DNA of 64,000 nucleotides, taken from NCBI RefSeq assembly GCF_016056275.1, contig NZ_JAECZA010000231.1:1859-65858 (forward strand), given 5' to 3'. The position numbers and the translations under genes were made by a program. The DNA is from Dendronalium phyllosphericum CENA369 (GTDB lineage Bacteria > Cyanobacteriota > Cyanobacteriia > Cyanobacteriales > Nostocaceae). Positions 43,259 to 51,652 of the stretch are shown here, in pieces; within the stretch, counting starts at the first letter, position 1; each line of letters opens with the position of its first letter. Under the pieces are notes generated by a model. The model was not told the DNA's origin. It did not search any database and saw only the letters and a program-made list of their open reading frames with translations.

Positions 43259-43461
43259 AGCATTTCAAAATAGAACTACGAAATTAAAAAATCTAGTATT
43301 TTAAAACTCTTACTTTCTGCGTCTCTGCATGAGGTAAACTCATCGCTAGATTTAGTAATGTCAACTATTGAATTTCGCTGAACTGTGTCCTTATAATATT
43401 TCACTTTATAAATAATACAAATACGCATGTAAGGGCGAACGGCTGTACCCTACTCTTCGAG

Positions 43462-43500
43462 AACGCCTGACGGCGAACGGGTTCCGCTTTAGCGGTACGC
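43462..43500. repeat. Dispersed repeat copy 2 (AACGCCTGACGGCGAACG type)
   Basis: Same orientation and core as 7565-7602, ending TTTAGCGGTACGCC. Sits in a gene-free region next to nadA. Confidence 0.7.
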
Positions 43501-43591
43501 CCCTACAATTTCTTGCATATCAAGATTTTGGTGAATTGGTATTACTTCTAGGAAAGTTTCAACAAAAGGTAAATCAAAAATATTTTGATAT

Positions 43592-43624
43592 AAAATGTAG
43601 AGATGCAAGCGATCGCATCTCTAC
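43592..43624 (-). terminator. Likely nadA terminator hairpin
   Basis: Arms GTAGAGATGC (43597-43606) and GCATCTCTAC (43615-43624) around a loop that includes part of a HIP1 octamer. Read on the minus strand it is followed by ATTTTATA. It lies 13 bp after the nadA stop. The outer arm (GTAGAGA) is shared with the palindromes at 51653 and 55373. Confidence 0.6.
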
Positions 43625-43636
43625 AAATTGTCTAAA

Positions 43637-44656
43637 CTACACGCTCATCTCTAGCATTCGCTGAATTGGACGCAGAGCAGCAACACGAATATCCTCTGGC
43701 ATAGTAATTTCAGGAGTGCGATTTTTCATCGCTAAGTAAAGCTTTTCTAAAGTGTTTAATCTCATAAAAGGACACTCGTTGCAATTGCAATTATTCATGG
43801 GCGGGGCGGGAATAAAATGCTTTTCAGGAGCTAATTTTTGCATTTGGTGAATAATCCCAGGCTCTGTAGCAACGATAAATTCCTTTGTCGGGCTTTTTTG
43901 ACAATAACTAAGTAAAGCTGCTGTAGAGCCGATAAAGCTGGCGTGGCGCAAAATACTACTTTCACATTCTGGGTGGGCGATCGCTTCCGCCTCCGGGTGG
44001 GCAATTTTTAACTGAACAATTTTCTTTTCCGAAAAGGTTTCATGGACAATACAGCTACCTTGCCACAGTACCAAATCTCGTCCAGTCTGTTCCATAACAT
44101 ACCGCCCCAAATTGCGATCGGGGGCAAAAATAATCGGCTGGTCTTTTGGTATCTGCTGCACAATCTTTACAGCATTGGAACTGGTGCAGATAATATCGCT
44201 CATCGCCTTAATTTCGGCAGAACAGTTGATGTAAGAAACCACCAAATGATTGGGATGCGCCGCTTTGAAAGCTGCAAATGCGTCCCCTGGGCAACTGTCT
44301 GCTAAAGAACAACCAGCATTCAAATCTGGTAAAAGTACTAATTTATCTGGATTGAGTATCTTTGCTGTTTCTGCCATGAAGTGAACGCCAGCAAAAACAA
44401 TTGTATCTGCATTGGTTTTTTCTGCGGCTTTCGCCAGTTGTAATGAATCCCCGATAAAGTCTGCGATATCTTGAATATCCGGCTCTTGATAGTAATGTGC
44501 CAGAATAACCGCGTTAAGTTCTTTTTTAAGACTTTCAATGGCAGCAAATAAATCTAGTGGTAGTCCGTTTGGTTGGGTTTTCTCTCGTTGAGCAAGTGCA
44601 GTGGTAAACACAGTTAGGGGGTGCTTTATATTGCAGATTTTTGTCTTGTGCATCAA
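43637..44656 (-). CDS. nadA: Quinolinate synthase A (NadA)
   Basis: A 339-residue [4Fe-4S] enzyme that condenses iminoaspartate and dihydroxyacetone phosphate to quinolinate in NAD synthesis. Seen: [35 protein letters not shown], the cluster cysteines in [30 protein letters not shown] and [16 protein letters not shown]. Length normal. The start is ATG 44656 or the adjacent ATG 44653. Neither nadB nor nadC is adjacent. Divergent from the metallophosphoesterase gene. Confidence 0.97.
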   Translation of the reverse strand: MMHKTKICNIKHPLTVFTTALAQREKTQPNGLPLDLFAAIESLKKELNAVILAHYYQEPDIQDIADFIGDSLQLAKAAEKTNADTIVFAGVHFMAETAKILNPDKLVLLPDLNAGCSLADSCPGDAFAAFKAAHPNHLVVSYINCSAEIKAMSDIICTSSNAVKIVQQIPKDQPIIFAPDRNLGRYVMEQTGRDLVLWQGSCIVHETFSEKKIVQLKIAHPEAEAIAHPECESSILRHASFIGSTAALLSYCQKSPTKEFIVATEPGIIHQMQKLAPEKHFIPAPPMNNCNCNECPFMRLNTLEKLYLAMKNRTPEITMPEDIRVAALRPIQRMLEMSV

Positions 44657-44761
44657 TTATAGTAGTTTTTACCAAAAATAGTAGACGGTTGTTGTCCCTG
44701 TTAGTTGTGTCCAAATCCGGCTGAGTTTTCTATGCTGGAGATAGACGGCAAGGAAAGTCGC

Positions 44762-45688
44762 ATGACTAGTCAAAAAAATCAATCAATAACTCTGAAAATT
44801 GCTGTAGTTGGAGATGTTCACGACCAATGGGAAGTAGAAGATGGTATTGCACTCAAGCATCTGGGTGTAGACTTGGTGCTATTTGTGGGAGATTTTGGCA
44901 ATGAGTCGGTGGAAGTGGTGAGAGCGATCGCTTCAGTTGAAATTCCCAAAGCAGCAGTGATGGGAAATCATGATGCATGGTTCACAGCCACAGAATGGGG
45001 ACGTAAGAAGTGTCCCTATGACCGCTCAAAAGAAGATTGGGTACAAGAACAACTCGATTTATTGGGTTCAGCCCATGTTGGTTACGGTAAGCTAGATTTT
45101 CCAGCTTGGAATCTCACTGTAGTCGGAGGTCGTCCCTTTACCTGGGGTGGCACGGAGTGGAGATTTGCTGATATCTGTAAAGAACGGTATGGTGTGACCA
45201 GTTTGGAAGAATCAGCAGAGAAAATTACAGCTGCGGTCAAAAGCGCCGCTAGCGATACGATTATTTTTCTAGGTCACAACGGGCCGAGTGGATTAGGCGA
45301 TCGCCCAGAAGACCCCTGCGGCAAAGATTGGCATCCGATTGGCGGTGACTTTGGCGATCCAGACTTTGGTGAGGCGATTTCTCGGACGATCGCAGCTGGG
45401 AAAAATATTCCTCTAGTGACATTTGGTCATATGCACCATGCTTTGCGGCACACCAAGGTGCTGCGAAAGCCCATCTTTAGAAGTCCAGAGGGGATAATTT
45501 ACTTAAATGCAGCCAGTGTGCCCAGAATTGTGGAGAATGACGACCAGAAGTTGCGTAATTTTTCCCTAGTTTCTTTAGAGGCGGGTGTAGTGACGCAAGC
45601 CTCCTTAGTGTGGGTGGGCGATGATTACCAAGTGGCATCAGAAGAAATTTTGTACGAGCGATCGCCTTCAGTAGTGCAACCTGCGTAG
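44762..45688 (+). CDS. Metallophosphoesterase (TIGR04168-type cyanobacterial/plant family)
   Basis: A 308-residue calcineurin-like phosphoesterase: GDVHDQWE (metal 1), VGDFGNE (metal 2), MGNHDAWF (Asn ligand), LGHNGPSGLG and TFGHMHHAL. The length and GNHDAWFTATEWGRKKC match a family shared by cyanobacteria and plants. The natural substrate is unknown. ATG 44762 is preferred since the conserved part begins soon after; GTG 44705 would add 19 residues. It precedes tRNA-Ser. Confidence 0.85.
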   Translation: MTSQKNQSITLKIAVVGDVHDQWEVEDGIALKHLGVDLVLFVGDFGNESVEVVRAIASVEIPKAAVMGNHDAWFTATEWGRKKCPYDRSKEDWVQEQLDLLGSAHVGYGKLDFPAWNLTVVGGRPFTWGGTEWRFADICKERYGVTSLEESAEKITAAVKSAASDTIIFLGHNGPSGLGDRPEDPCGKDWHPIGGDFGDPDFGEAISRTIAAGKNIPLVTFGHMHHALRHTKVLRKPIFRSPEGIIYLNAASVPRIVENDDQKLRNFSLVSLEAGVVTQASLVWVGDDYQVASEEILYERSPSVVQPA

Positions 45689-45766
45689 ATGATGAGATAT
45701 AGTATTATCTGTCAGCTTTAGTGCTAACCGACAAATGTAGGCTAGGCAATAGCTTGACAGTTTATT

Positions 45767-45851
45767 GGAGAGGTGGCAGAGTGGTCGATTGCGTCCGACT
45801 TGAAATCGGATGAGGCTAAAACCTCCGGGAGTTCGAATCTCCCCCTCTCCG
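45767..45851 (+). tRNA. tRNA-Ser(UGA)
   Basis: An 85-nt class II tRNA. Acceptor GGAGAGG (45767-45773) pairs with CCTCTCC (45844-45850), discriminator G. Anticodon stem TCCGA/TCGGA (45794-45798/45806-45810) with loop CTTGAAA, anticodon TGA at 45801-45803. A long variable arm (GAGGCTAAAACCTC) and a GTTCGAATC T loop are present. The 3' CCA is not encoded. Confidence 0.97.
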
Positions 45852-45939
45852 TTGCATAAATGTTGTTATAAAACCTAACTACATTTTTCGCATCTACAAT
45901 ATATTCAATGGATGCAAAAAAATATTTGGTTAGCAACTG

Positions 45940-46128
45940 ATGAAGAATATCAACATTAAAGAAGAAGCCCATAAGTTGATTGACAGATTGCCAGAAAATC
46001 CCACATGGGATGATTTAATGTACCAAATTTATGTTCGGCAAACTGTTGAAGCTGGACTAGCAGATAGCAAAGCTGGTAACGTGATTTCTGTACAAGAAGT
46101 GCGGAAAAAGTTTGGACTGTTAGAGTGA
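45940..46128 (+). CDS. Antitoxin-like small protein
   Basis: A 62-residue protein (EEAHKLIDRLPENPTWDDLMYQIYVRQTVEAG...ISVQEVRKKFGLLE), typical of small cyanobacterial antitoxins that accompany ParE/RelE toxins. Its stop codon overlaps a GTG that opens a truncated toxin reading frame, so the partner is lost. Start ATG 45940. Confidence 0.75.
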   Translation: MKNINIKEEAHKLIDRLPENPTWDDLMYQIYVRQTVEAGLADSKAGNVISVQEVRKKFGLLE

Positions 46129-46181
46129 AAGTTTACTGGACAGAAACAGCGGTAGAAAATTTCTCAGTTATTTATACTTAA
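46125..46181 (+). pseudogene. Truncated ParE/RelE toxin remnant
   Basis: GTG 46125 overlaps the antitoxin stop (GTGA) and encodes KVYWTETAVENFSVIYT before a stop at 46181. This is the usual N-terminal strand and helix of ParE-type toxins (VYWTETA..NL..IY). The rest of the roughly 95-residue toxin is gone; nothing toxin-like follows downstream. Confidence 0.65.
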
Positions 46182-46292
46182 TATTGCCTAAACTTCTCCA
46201 TAGTATGCAGCGAGGATAGTTGACTGTATCACCAAGCGTTCTGAGCCTAAATCCTCTTTACCTAATTGAGTGAGATTTTTCTGAGGTTGATT

Positions 46293-47735
46293 TTAAAAAA
46301 TTCGTGTTTTCCACCAAGGAGTATTTTTAATTACATTTTCCAAACTTCTAATTTCCTGTTGAAGATTTCTAACTTCACTTAGCATCGACTTTTTATAAAA
46401 AATAGCGATCGCTAGCTTTAAATCTTCTATTGCTTCTTTATTTTTTCCTTGTGCTTTACAAACGTAACCGCGTTTTACATATGCAAAAGCATAACTTGGA
46501 TCGAGTTTTATAACTTGATTATAGTCTTTGATTGCCCCTTTTAAATCTTTTTGTAGGCTGCGAGTATTACCTCTCTGAAAGTATGCATCAACAGATTCAG
46601 ATTGATTTTGAATAACTAAAGTATAGTCTGCAATAGCACCATTGTAATCTTTAACAATAGCACGAGCGCCAGCACGACTTAATAAGCAAGGTACATCATT
46701 AGGACGAATCTTGATAACTTGAGTAAAATCTGCAATTGCTTGATGATAATTTTTGTTTGCTAAATAAGCATTAGCTCTATATAAGTGTGCATCAGCTAAA
46801 TTATAGTTATTTTCTATAATGTAAGTAAAATCTTTTATTGCTTGTTGATAGTCTTTTAAATCAATAAGGATAGAACCTCTAATAAAGTAAGCATCAAATT
46901 TTCGTCGATCTAATCTAACTACTTGTGTATAGTCTGATAAAGCAGCTTTGTACTCTTTAATCTCAATATATATCCTTCCTCTTCTCTCATAAATCTCTAT
47001 TTCATTTGGTTTTATTGTAATACATTGTGTATAATCTGAAATAGCGCCATCATAATTTTTTTGTGCAGCTAAAAGATGCCCTCTATTACAATAAGCCTCA
47101 AAATGCTCAGGATTAATTATGATAGTCTGTGCGTAATCAGCAATAGCCCCTTGATGGTCATGAACGTCAGAACGAATACAGCCCCTTAAAAAATAAGCTT
47201 CATCCCATTCAGGGTTAGTTTCTATTGCTTGAGAAAAATCTTTAATGGCTTCTTGATATTCACCAGCGTCAGAATAAATACAACCTCTTAAAAAATATGC
47301 TTTTGAATACTGAGGATTGATTTCTATTACTTTAGAAAAATCTTCAAATGCCTCTGCATACTGCTCATTTTCAAGCCTTTCAACTCCTCTTTTAAAAAAA
47401 TCTTCATCGTTTTTGAAGATATCAATAAATCCTAAAAAACCTCCTGCTATTCCTTTGGTTGTATGACCAACTACAGAAACTACCCCGGATGCCACACTTT
47501 CAACTATGGAACCTATACTTCTTGCTGCATTTTTAACTGAAGACTCTCCTTTTGCACCAGCCAGAACCCCTCCAGCTATGGCTACAGGTATTGCAATTGG
47601 CCCAGTTAAACCTAAAGCACCTATTGCACACAATGCTCCTACACCACCTGCTACTGCCCCTACTTTGTTGCTACCTGTAAATTCATTCAATATATATTCT
47701 TCTGCAACATCTACAACAAATTCTTCTATACTCAT
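46293..47735 (-). CDS. TPR-repeat protein with glycine-zipper-like N-terminus
   Basis: A 480-residue protein. Residues 24-65 are a Gly/Ala-rich hydrophobic stretch (VGAVAGGVGALCAIGALGLT, then PIAIPVAIAGGVLAGAKG) that resembles a glycine-zipper membrane segment. Residues about 115-450 hold roughly ten TPR units (Y..AI.DF.QVI...P....A...RG). The C-terminus is basic. The layout suggests a scaffold at or in a membrane. No enzyme domain. Start ATG 47735. Unrelated in context to the TPR gene at 1-993. Confidence 0.8.
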   Translation of the reverse strand: MSIEEFVVDVAEEYILNEFTGSNKVGAVAGGVGALCAIGALGLTGPIAIPVAIAGGVLAGAKGESSVKNAARSIGSIVESVASGVVSVVGHTTKGIAGGFLGFIDIFKNDEDFFKRGVERLENEQYAEAFEDFSKVIEINPQYSKAYFLRGCIYSDAGEYQEAIKDFSQAIETNPEWDEAYFLRGCIRSDVHDHQGAIADYAQTIIINPEHFEAYCNRGHLLAAQKNYDGAISDYTQCITIKPNEIEIYERRGRIYIEIKEYKAALSDYTQVVRLDRRKFDAYFIRGSILIDLKDYQQAIKDFTYIIENNYNLADAHLYRANAYLANKNYHQAIADFTQVIKIRPNDVPCLLSRAGARAIVKDYNGAIADYTLVIQNQSESVDAYFQRGNTRSLQKDLKGAIKDYNQVIKLDPSYAFAYVKRGYVCKAQGKNKEAIEDLKLAIAIFYKKSMLSEVRNLQQEIRSLENVIKNTPWWKTRIF

Positions 47736-48137
47736 TTATCCTCCAACTTTATCCAAAAAGTATTTAAAACTGTAACTATTACTAGCATTTCTGTACTTTA
47801 TAAATATTAATAGTATTTTTGCCAAGTCACATTTGTGAAAACTCTGATTTTTTATCAGAATTTTCTAAATTAAAAATAATTATTTAATATTTAACTAAGT
47901 ATAAATTCGGTCAAAAAATAATAGTAACAAACCTCAATCTTGGTATTCTTCTATCTGCATACTAAAGTAACCATTAAACCTACTCTTTCCATACCAATAA
48001 CTTCTACTGATAAGTTAAGCGATCGCTACCCTTTATTTGCATCTATTTAATTAATAATTTATACACAAGGCTCTAAAAGCTTTAGCCAAAGCCAACAACG
48101 TTTCTAATAATTACGAATTATAAATTACGAATTATTA
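47736..48137. other. AT-rich region without gene
   Basis: About 400 bp. The only structure seen is a near-repeat of the heptamer ATTACGA near 48112-48135 (ATTACGAATTATAAATTACG), matched by a similar run at 50578-50595. Confidence 0.5.
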
Positions 48138-48347
48138 TCAATCTTCTGTAGCGTCCTTGGAATTTTCAAGCTTATTTAGTGCATCAGAAATTGCTTGCCT
48201 GATAAATTCTGGATAGTTATCTAGACCTTTTAATTTTTCCAGCATCGATGGCGGAAGCCGGAGAGTTATTTTTGCAGTTAATGCTTCTTCCCTATTAGTA
48301 GTAAATTGATGCTTTTTTAAATAAGGTTTCTCTTCGTAATTAGGCAT
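48138..48347 (-). CDS. Ribbon-helix-helix / CopG-like small protein
   Basis: A 69-residue protein with KITLRLPPSMLEKLKGLDNYPEFIRQAISDAL, a ribbon-helix-helix arrangement (strand, then two helices with P.F.R.AI). A DNA-binding dimer, perhaps an antitoxin or autorepressor. I start at ATG 48347; an upstream extension to 48683 runs antisense to the neighbouring gene and its palindromes and is not credible. Operator-like inverted repeats lie 30-100 bp upstream. Confidence 0.75.
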   Translation of the reverse strand: MPNYEEKPYLKKHQFTTNREEALTAKITLRLPPSMLEKLKGLDNYPEFIRQAISDALNKLENSKDATED

Positions 48348-48375
48348 AAAAAATTCTGATATAAATATTACTACT

Positions 48376-48445
48376 ATATCGCATGAAGTCGTGCGATAAT
48401 TTAATTGGCAGCTAGCCGAGCCTCGCAAGTTGGGGTAGCTGCCAA
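48376..48445. promoter_or_regulatory. Two palindromes in a divergent promoter region
   Basis: Palindrome 1: TATCGCA (48377-48383) and TGCGATA (48392-48398), 8-bp spacer. Palindrome 2: TTGGCAGCTA (48405-48414) and TAGCTGCCAA (48436-48445), 21-bp spacer. Both fall between the ribbon-helix-helix gene (minus) and the 126-residue gene (plus). The first has the size and symmetry of a repressor operator; the second could be an RNA hairpin in the leader of the plus-strand gene. Confidence 0.5.
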
Positions 48446-48471
48446 ACCCAATTAGAAAATTAGGCACTTCT

Positions 48472-48852
48472 ATGTTTACACGTTCTGAACTTGAAAGCAA
48501 AACCCTTAAAGAATTGAAAGATTTAGCTGCACGATACGGAATCAAGCCAATAGGGAATCCAGGGTATAAAACAAGCTGGATTACTCCGTTATTGGCTTTT
48601 CCAATGCAAGCTATTGGGCAGTTCCAAGACCACAAAAGAGGCTTACGAAATCCTAGTTGGAGAAGTTCTGAAGCACTTGGCACAATCCTTTATGAAATCG
48701 GAGAACCTACTGACGAACAAGCCGCGTTAATTCGAGCAACCCTAGAAGGTAAGTTACTTCCACTTCCAGAACGCTACGACCAAACTAGACTGCTAAATCT
48801 TCACAAGACTAAGCAATTGATTCAAGAAGCAATTGAAACGCTCAATAAATAG
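48472..48852 (+). CDS. Hypothetical protein with SAP/Rho-N-like N-terminus
   Basis: A 126-residue soluble protein. The first 40 residues (TRSELESKTLKELKDLAARY, GIKPIGNPGYK) look like a SAP or Rho N-terminal-like helix-extended-loop-helix motif used to bind nucleic acid. The middle has HKRGLRNPSWRSSEALG. A charged C-terminal helix follows. No known function. It is divergent from the ribbon-helix-helix gene, with palindromes between them. Confidence 0.6.
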   Translation: MFTRSELESKTLKELKDLAARYGIKPIGNPGYKTSWITPLLAFPMQAIGQFQDHKRGLRNPSWRSSEALGTILYEIGEPTDEQAALIRATLEGKLLPLPERYDQTRLLNLHKTKQLIQEAIETLNK

Positions 48853-48969
48853 CATTTAAACCATAACAACTACTGTACTCCTCTCCTCTGAGAGGGGTTC
48901 TCTCTATGAAGCGCCTTCCTAATGCCATCATGCTACCATTACCAATAAATTCTTGTGGGAGGTCAATCA

Positions 48970-49236
48970 ATGGCTATCCTTAATCCGCTAAATATACCCG
49001 ATGAGTTATACGAACAGCTGCAACAGTTAGCTAAAGCTGAAAATAAATCAATTGATGCTCAAGTTATTACAATATTGCAGAACGCTTTGCAGGCAAAAAC
49101 GCAGCCAACGGATGACGAAAGACGAAAAAATGTCCCAAAACTTCTAGAGGAAATCCGCCTTCGCCGTGAGAGCCGTCGGACTGATGTGGAATGGCCTGAT
49201 AGTACTGCATTAATTCGAGAAGACCGCGACAGATGA
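48970..49236 (+). CDS. vapB: VapB/FitA-type antitoxin
   Basis: An 88-residue protein with an Arc/ribbon-helix-helix N-terminus (LNIPDELYEQLQQLAKAENK, SIDAQVITILQNAL) and a basic-acidic C-terminal tail (RLRRESRRTDVEWPDSTALI) that would block the VapC active site. ATG 48970 is preceded by GGGAGG; a GTG at 48955 would add five residues. It overlaps vapC by 4 bp (ATGA). Confidence 0.85.
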   Translation: MAILNPLNIPDELYEQLQQLAKAENKSIDAQVITILQNALQAKTQPTDDERRKNVPKLLEEIRLRRESRRTDVEWPDSTALIREDRDR

Positions 49237-49694
49237 CTATCCCTCTTCGGTGCGTTGTAGATGCCAATGTAGCTATTAAGCAATTTATACCCAACGAGCC
49301 ATTAACACCAAAAGTTAATCAACTGTTTGCTCACCTCACTAATCCCCAAACAGCAATTTTTGTCCCAGACCTGTTTTACATTGAGTGTGGCAATATTATC
49401 TGGAAATACGTCCGTGCCAGACTTTATGCTGTTGCTGATGTGCCAGCAGATTTAGCAACTCTCAAAAGCTTTCCTTTGCGCGTAGTTTCTACAGCTGATT
49501 TGATGGCGGATGCAGTTAGTATCGGCTTGGCTTACGGAATTTCTGCCTATGATGCCTCTTATGTTGCGCTTTCACAACAAGTTGGTGCTGCTTTGCTAAC
49601 TCTGGACGGCAAACTGATAAGGGCTTTGGCAGCTTCGTCTTATAATGTTGTTTCGTTTAATGATTTTGAGGTTCCACCGTTGCCTTCAATATAA
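49233..49694 (+). CDS. vapC: VapC-family PIN-domain toxin ribonuclease
   Basis: A 153-residue PIN nuclease. The first acidic residue is Asp10 (CVVDANVAIKQF), Glu51 lies in DLFYIECGNIIWK, and the third set is in AYGISAYDASYVALSQQ and LTLDGKLIRAL. VapC toxins cut tRNA or rRNA and need Mg2+. Start ATG 49233 overlaps the antitoxin stop codon. Confidence 0.9.
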   Translation: MTIPLRCVVDANVAIKQFIPNEPLTPKVNQLFAHLTNPQTAIFVPDLFYIECGNIIWKYVRARLYAVADVPADLATLKSFPLRVVSTADLMADAVSIGLAYGISAYDASYVALSQQVGAALLTLDGKLIRALAASSYNVVSFNDFEVPPLPSI

Positions 49695-49715
49695 TAGCGG
49701 CTCCCCAACTGCAAA

Positions 49716-49928
49716 CTATTCTTCTACTACTTCCACCAAATCTTCAATCATCACATCCAAGGCGCGGGCCATCTTCAAAATTGAGGTAAAGTCTACCATT
49801 GCCAGCCCTGGCGCTCTTGCATATGCCCTAACTGAACTATAAGCAACTCCCGAACGGTCAGCTACATCTTTTAGCGTCCAACCCTTCTCATCCGCGAATT
49901 CTCGAATTCTTAGCTTAATCAGCCCCAT
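49716..49928 (-). CDS. Small XRE-family HTH regulator, paralogue of 40452-40664
   Basis: A 70-residue protein LKLRIREFADEKGWTLKDVADR with SGVAYSSVRAYAR, ending ALDVMIEDLVEVVEE. It aligns end to end with the protein at 40452-40664 (shared GWTLK(E/D)VADRSGV core and (V/M)IEDL(M/V)E(L/V)VEE tail). I start at ATG 49928 to match; an ATG at 49964 adds 12 residues. It converges on vapC with 21 bp between stops. Confidence 0.8.
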   Translation of the reverse strand: MGLIKLRIREFADEKGWTLKDVADRSGVAYSSVRAYARAPGLAMVDFTSILKMARALDVMIEDLVEVVEE

Positions 49929-50112
49929 TAATCTATTGACAAACGATTGAATTCTATCGTTCAATATCTTGTATTAGATAAAACGATCGCCCCCCGGCCT
50001 GCAAAACTGAAAGGCGATCGCATCATACACAATACATTTCCCGTAAAACGGATAGCACCTTCACCTGTATGCATTGACAGGGCAGAAATCTACCCGATTC
50101 ACTGGCATTTTT

Positions 50113-50586
50113 ATGGTATCATCACTCAAAGCAAAAACGCTTGTCATCCGCGAATCAAAAATTGTTTACAAATCGTTAACTCGTCACCAACTCGCGCGAT
50201 TTGTTACAGAAGAAGCAATTTGCTTAATGTACAAAATTAGTTATGAAGATATCTACACAGTAGAATGCTGGCGGTATGTAGTTTACGTCCATGCCAAAGG
50301 TGTAAGCAAGTTTGTCAGCTACGCGGATTTTCCGCCAATTATTGGAGTACAACCACCTGCTGAAATAGATTTTATCAAATGGCGTAGGCGCTGGCGATCG
50401 CAACACGACCATACATACAAAAAGCAAGCACCCCAGTGGTGGACAGAATTTTTAACTCAGGAATTTCAGCGAATTACTTCAGATTCTGAATTTTATAGTT
50501 GGGGCAAATTAATTGAGTTAATTAAATTTGCTTTTCATGAAGATACTTTACAAGAACTGCGAAATAGCTATTATGCTAATTCGTAA
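50113..50586 (+). CDS. Conserved hypothetical protein
   Basis: 157 residues from ATG 50113 (ATG 50074 is an alternative). Soluble, Trp- and Tyr-rich (IKWRRRWRSQHDHTYKKQAP, QWWTEFL). No signal peptide or membrane segment. The pattern WRYVVYVHAKGVSKFVSY suggests a small alpha/beta domain. I know no function. The 5' region is GC-poor with several possible starts, so the N-terminus is uncertain. Confidence 0.55.
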   Translation: MVSSLKAKTLVIRESKIVYKSLTRHQLARFVTEEAICLMYKISYEDIYTVECWRYVVYVHAKGVSKFVSYADFPPIIGVQPPAEIDFIKWRRRWRSQHDHTYKKQAPQWWTEFLTQEFQRITSDSEFYSWGKLIELIKFAFHEDTLQELRNSYYANS

Positions 50587-50644
50587 TTCGTAATTAAGAC
50601 ACTGTTTAACAGTTAAGTTAATGCATCTAAATACTGCATTTTTT

Positions 50645-50680
50645 CAAGAATCAATAGCTGATAGTATCTATTGACTCTTG
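50645..50680. repeat. Inverted repeat between convergent genes
   Basis: CAAGAATCAATAG (50645-50657) and CTATTGACTCTTG (50668-50680), one mismatch, 10-nt loop. There is no T run on the 3' side of either strand, so a classical terminator is doubtful, though the position between convergent genes suits RNA 3'-end formation. Confidence 0.5.
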
Positions 50681-50696
50681 TTAAACGTGTAAGAGC

Positions 50697-51599
50697 TTAT
50701 TCAGCAGCTTTGTTACTGGCTCGATTAGCACGTGCCTCGGCTGAAGCCATTACTTCGTCCATATTCTCTAGTACTTCGCCAGGGAAGTTTTCCAAAACCC
50801 TGGTAGAAAGAGCTACTCGACCTTTACCTTCATCCAAGTCAATAATTACAGCTTTAATCTGTTGACCGACTTGAAAGACTTTTTCTAGAGAATCAATGAA
50901 TTTTTGGCTGACTTGCTTAATGTGCAACAAAGCACTAATCCCATCTAAATCGACAAATACGCCAAAAGGTTTGATGCCAGTAACTTTACCTTCTACTAAC
51001 TGACCTAGTTCTAACAAGTTGAAGTTACTAGAACGAGTCGCCAAGCGTTGAGAAAGTATGAGTTTATTGGTGTTGCGATTAATTTCCAAAAAGCCAACGT
51101 TGAGAGTTTGACCTTTAAGTGCTTCTAGGTTATCACGTTCAGCCAAGTGCGATCGCGGCACAAATCCCCGCAAAGAGAGAATATCAACGGTGACACCACC
51201 TTTATTCACACCTGTAACCCGAACTTGCACATTCTGAGCATTTTCCTGCATTTGCGCCAGTCGTTCCCAGATGTGCTGAATTTCTAATTGCCGTCGTGAA
51301 AGGGTGACTTGACCCTCAGCATCCTGATCTCGAATTATCAAAAATTCCAGTTCTTCTTGCAATGGCAGCACCTCTGATAAATCGGTCACTGTTCTCAAAG
51401 AAGCCTCATCGCGGGGAAGAAAAGCCGACGACTTGCCACCAATATCAACATAGGCTCCATCATGGTCGAGTTGGAACACTTTGCCATGTACAACCTGTCC
51501 TTTTTGAAACTGGTAGTCGTGCTTTTCTAGTGCTTTGGCAAAATCGTCCATTGTAAAAGACGAATTGGCTGTTTGAGAGACTTTCGATTCGGAATTCAT
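50697..51599 (-). CDS. S1-domain ribosomal protein (S1 homologue, short form)
   Basis: A 300-residue protein with three S1 RNA-binding domains (about 30-100, 117-186, 200-270): GQVVHGKVFQLDHDGAYVDI, QVRVTGVNKGGVTVDIL, GQLVEGKVTGIKPFGVFVDL. Cyanobacteria carry two S1-like genes, and this matches the three-domain short form. It helps mRNA bind the 30S ribosome. The N-terminal Ser/Thr-rich extension and the C-terminal RANRASNKAAE tail are usual. Start ATG 51599. Downstream is an inverted repeat. Confidence 0.88.
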   Translation of the reverse strand: MNSESKVSQTANSSFTMDDFAKALEKHDYQFQKGQVVHGKVFQLDHDGAYVDIGGKSSAFLPRDEASLRTVTDLSEVLPLQEELEFLIIRDQDAEGQVTLSRRQLEIQHIWERLAQMQENAQNVQVRVTGVNKGGVTVDILSLRGFVPRSHLAERDNLEALKGQTLNVGFLEINRNTNKLILSQRLATRSSNFNLLELGQLVEGKVTGIKPFGVFVDLDGISALLHIKQVSQKFIDSLEKVFQVGQQIKAVIIDLDEGKGRVALSTRVLENFPGEVLENMDEVMASAEARANRASNKAAE

Positions 51600-51652
51600 G
51601 ACAATTGAAGATAAATTGTTATTTTAGCTGATGCTACTGTTGTCAGTTGTCA

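Larger units (their letters stand above)
43259..43636. other. Gene-free region with dispersed repeat and hairpin
   Basis: About 380 bp between convergent genes. It contains repeat copy 2 (43462-43500, related to 7565-7602) and the hairpin at 43597-43624. No ORF of interest. Confidence 0.6.

Noticed and set aside
45742-45972. Minus-strand frame covering tRNA-Ser
   Set aside because: It is antisense to the tRNA gene; a well-known type of false ORF.
48348-48683. N-terminal extension of the ribbon-helix-helix gene
   Set aside because: It runs antisense to the 126-residue gene and across the palindromes; ATG 48347 gives a normal-length protein.
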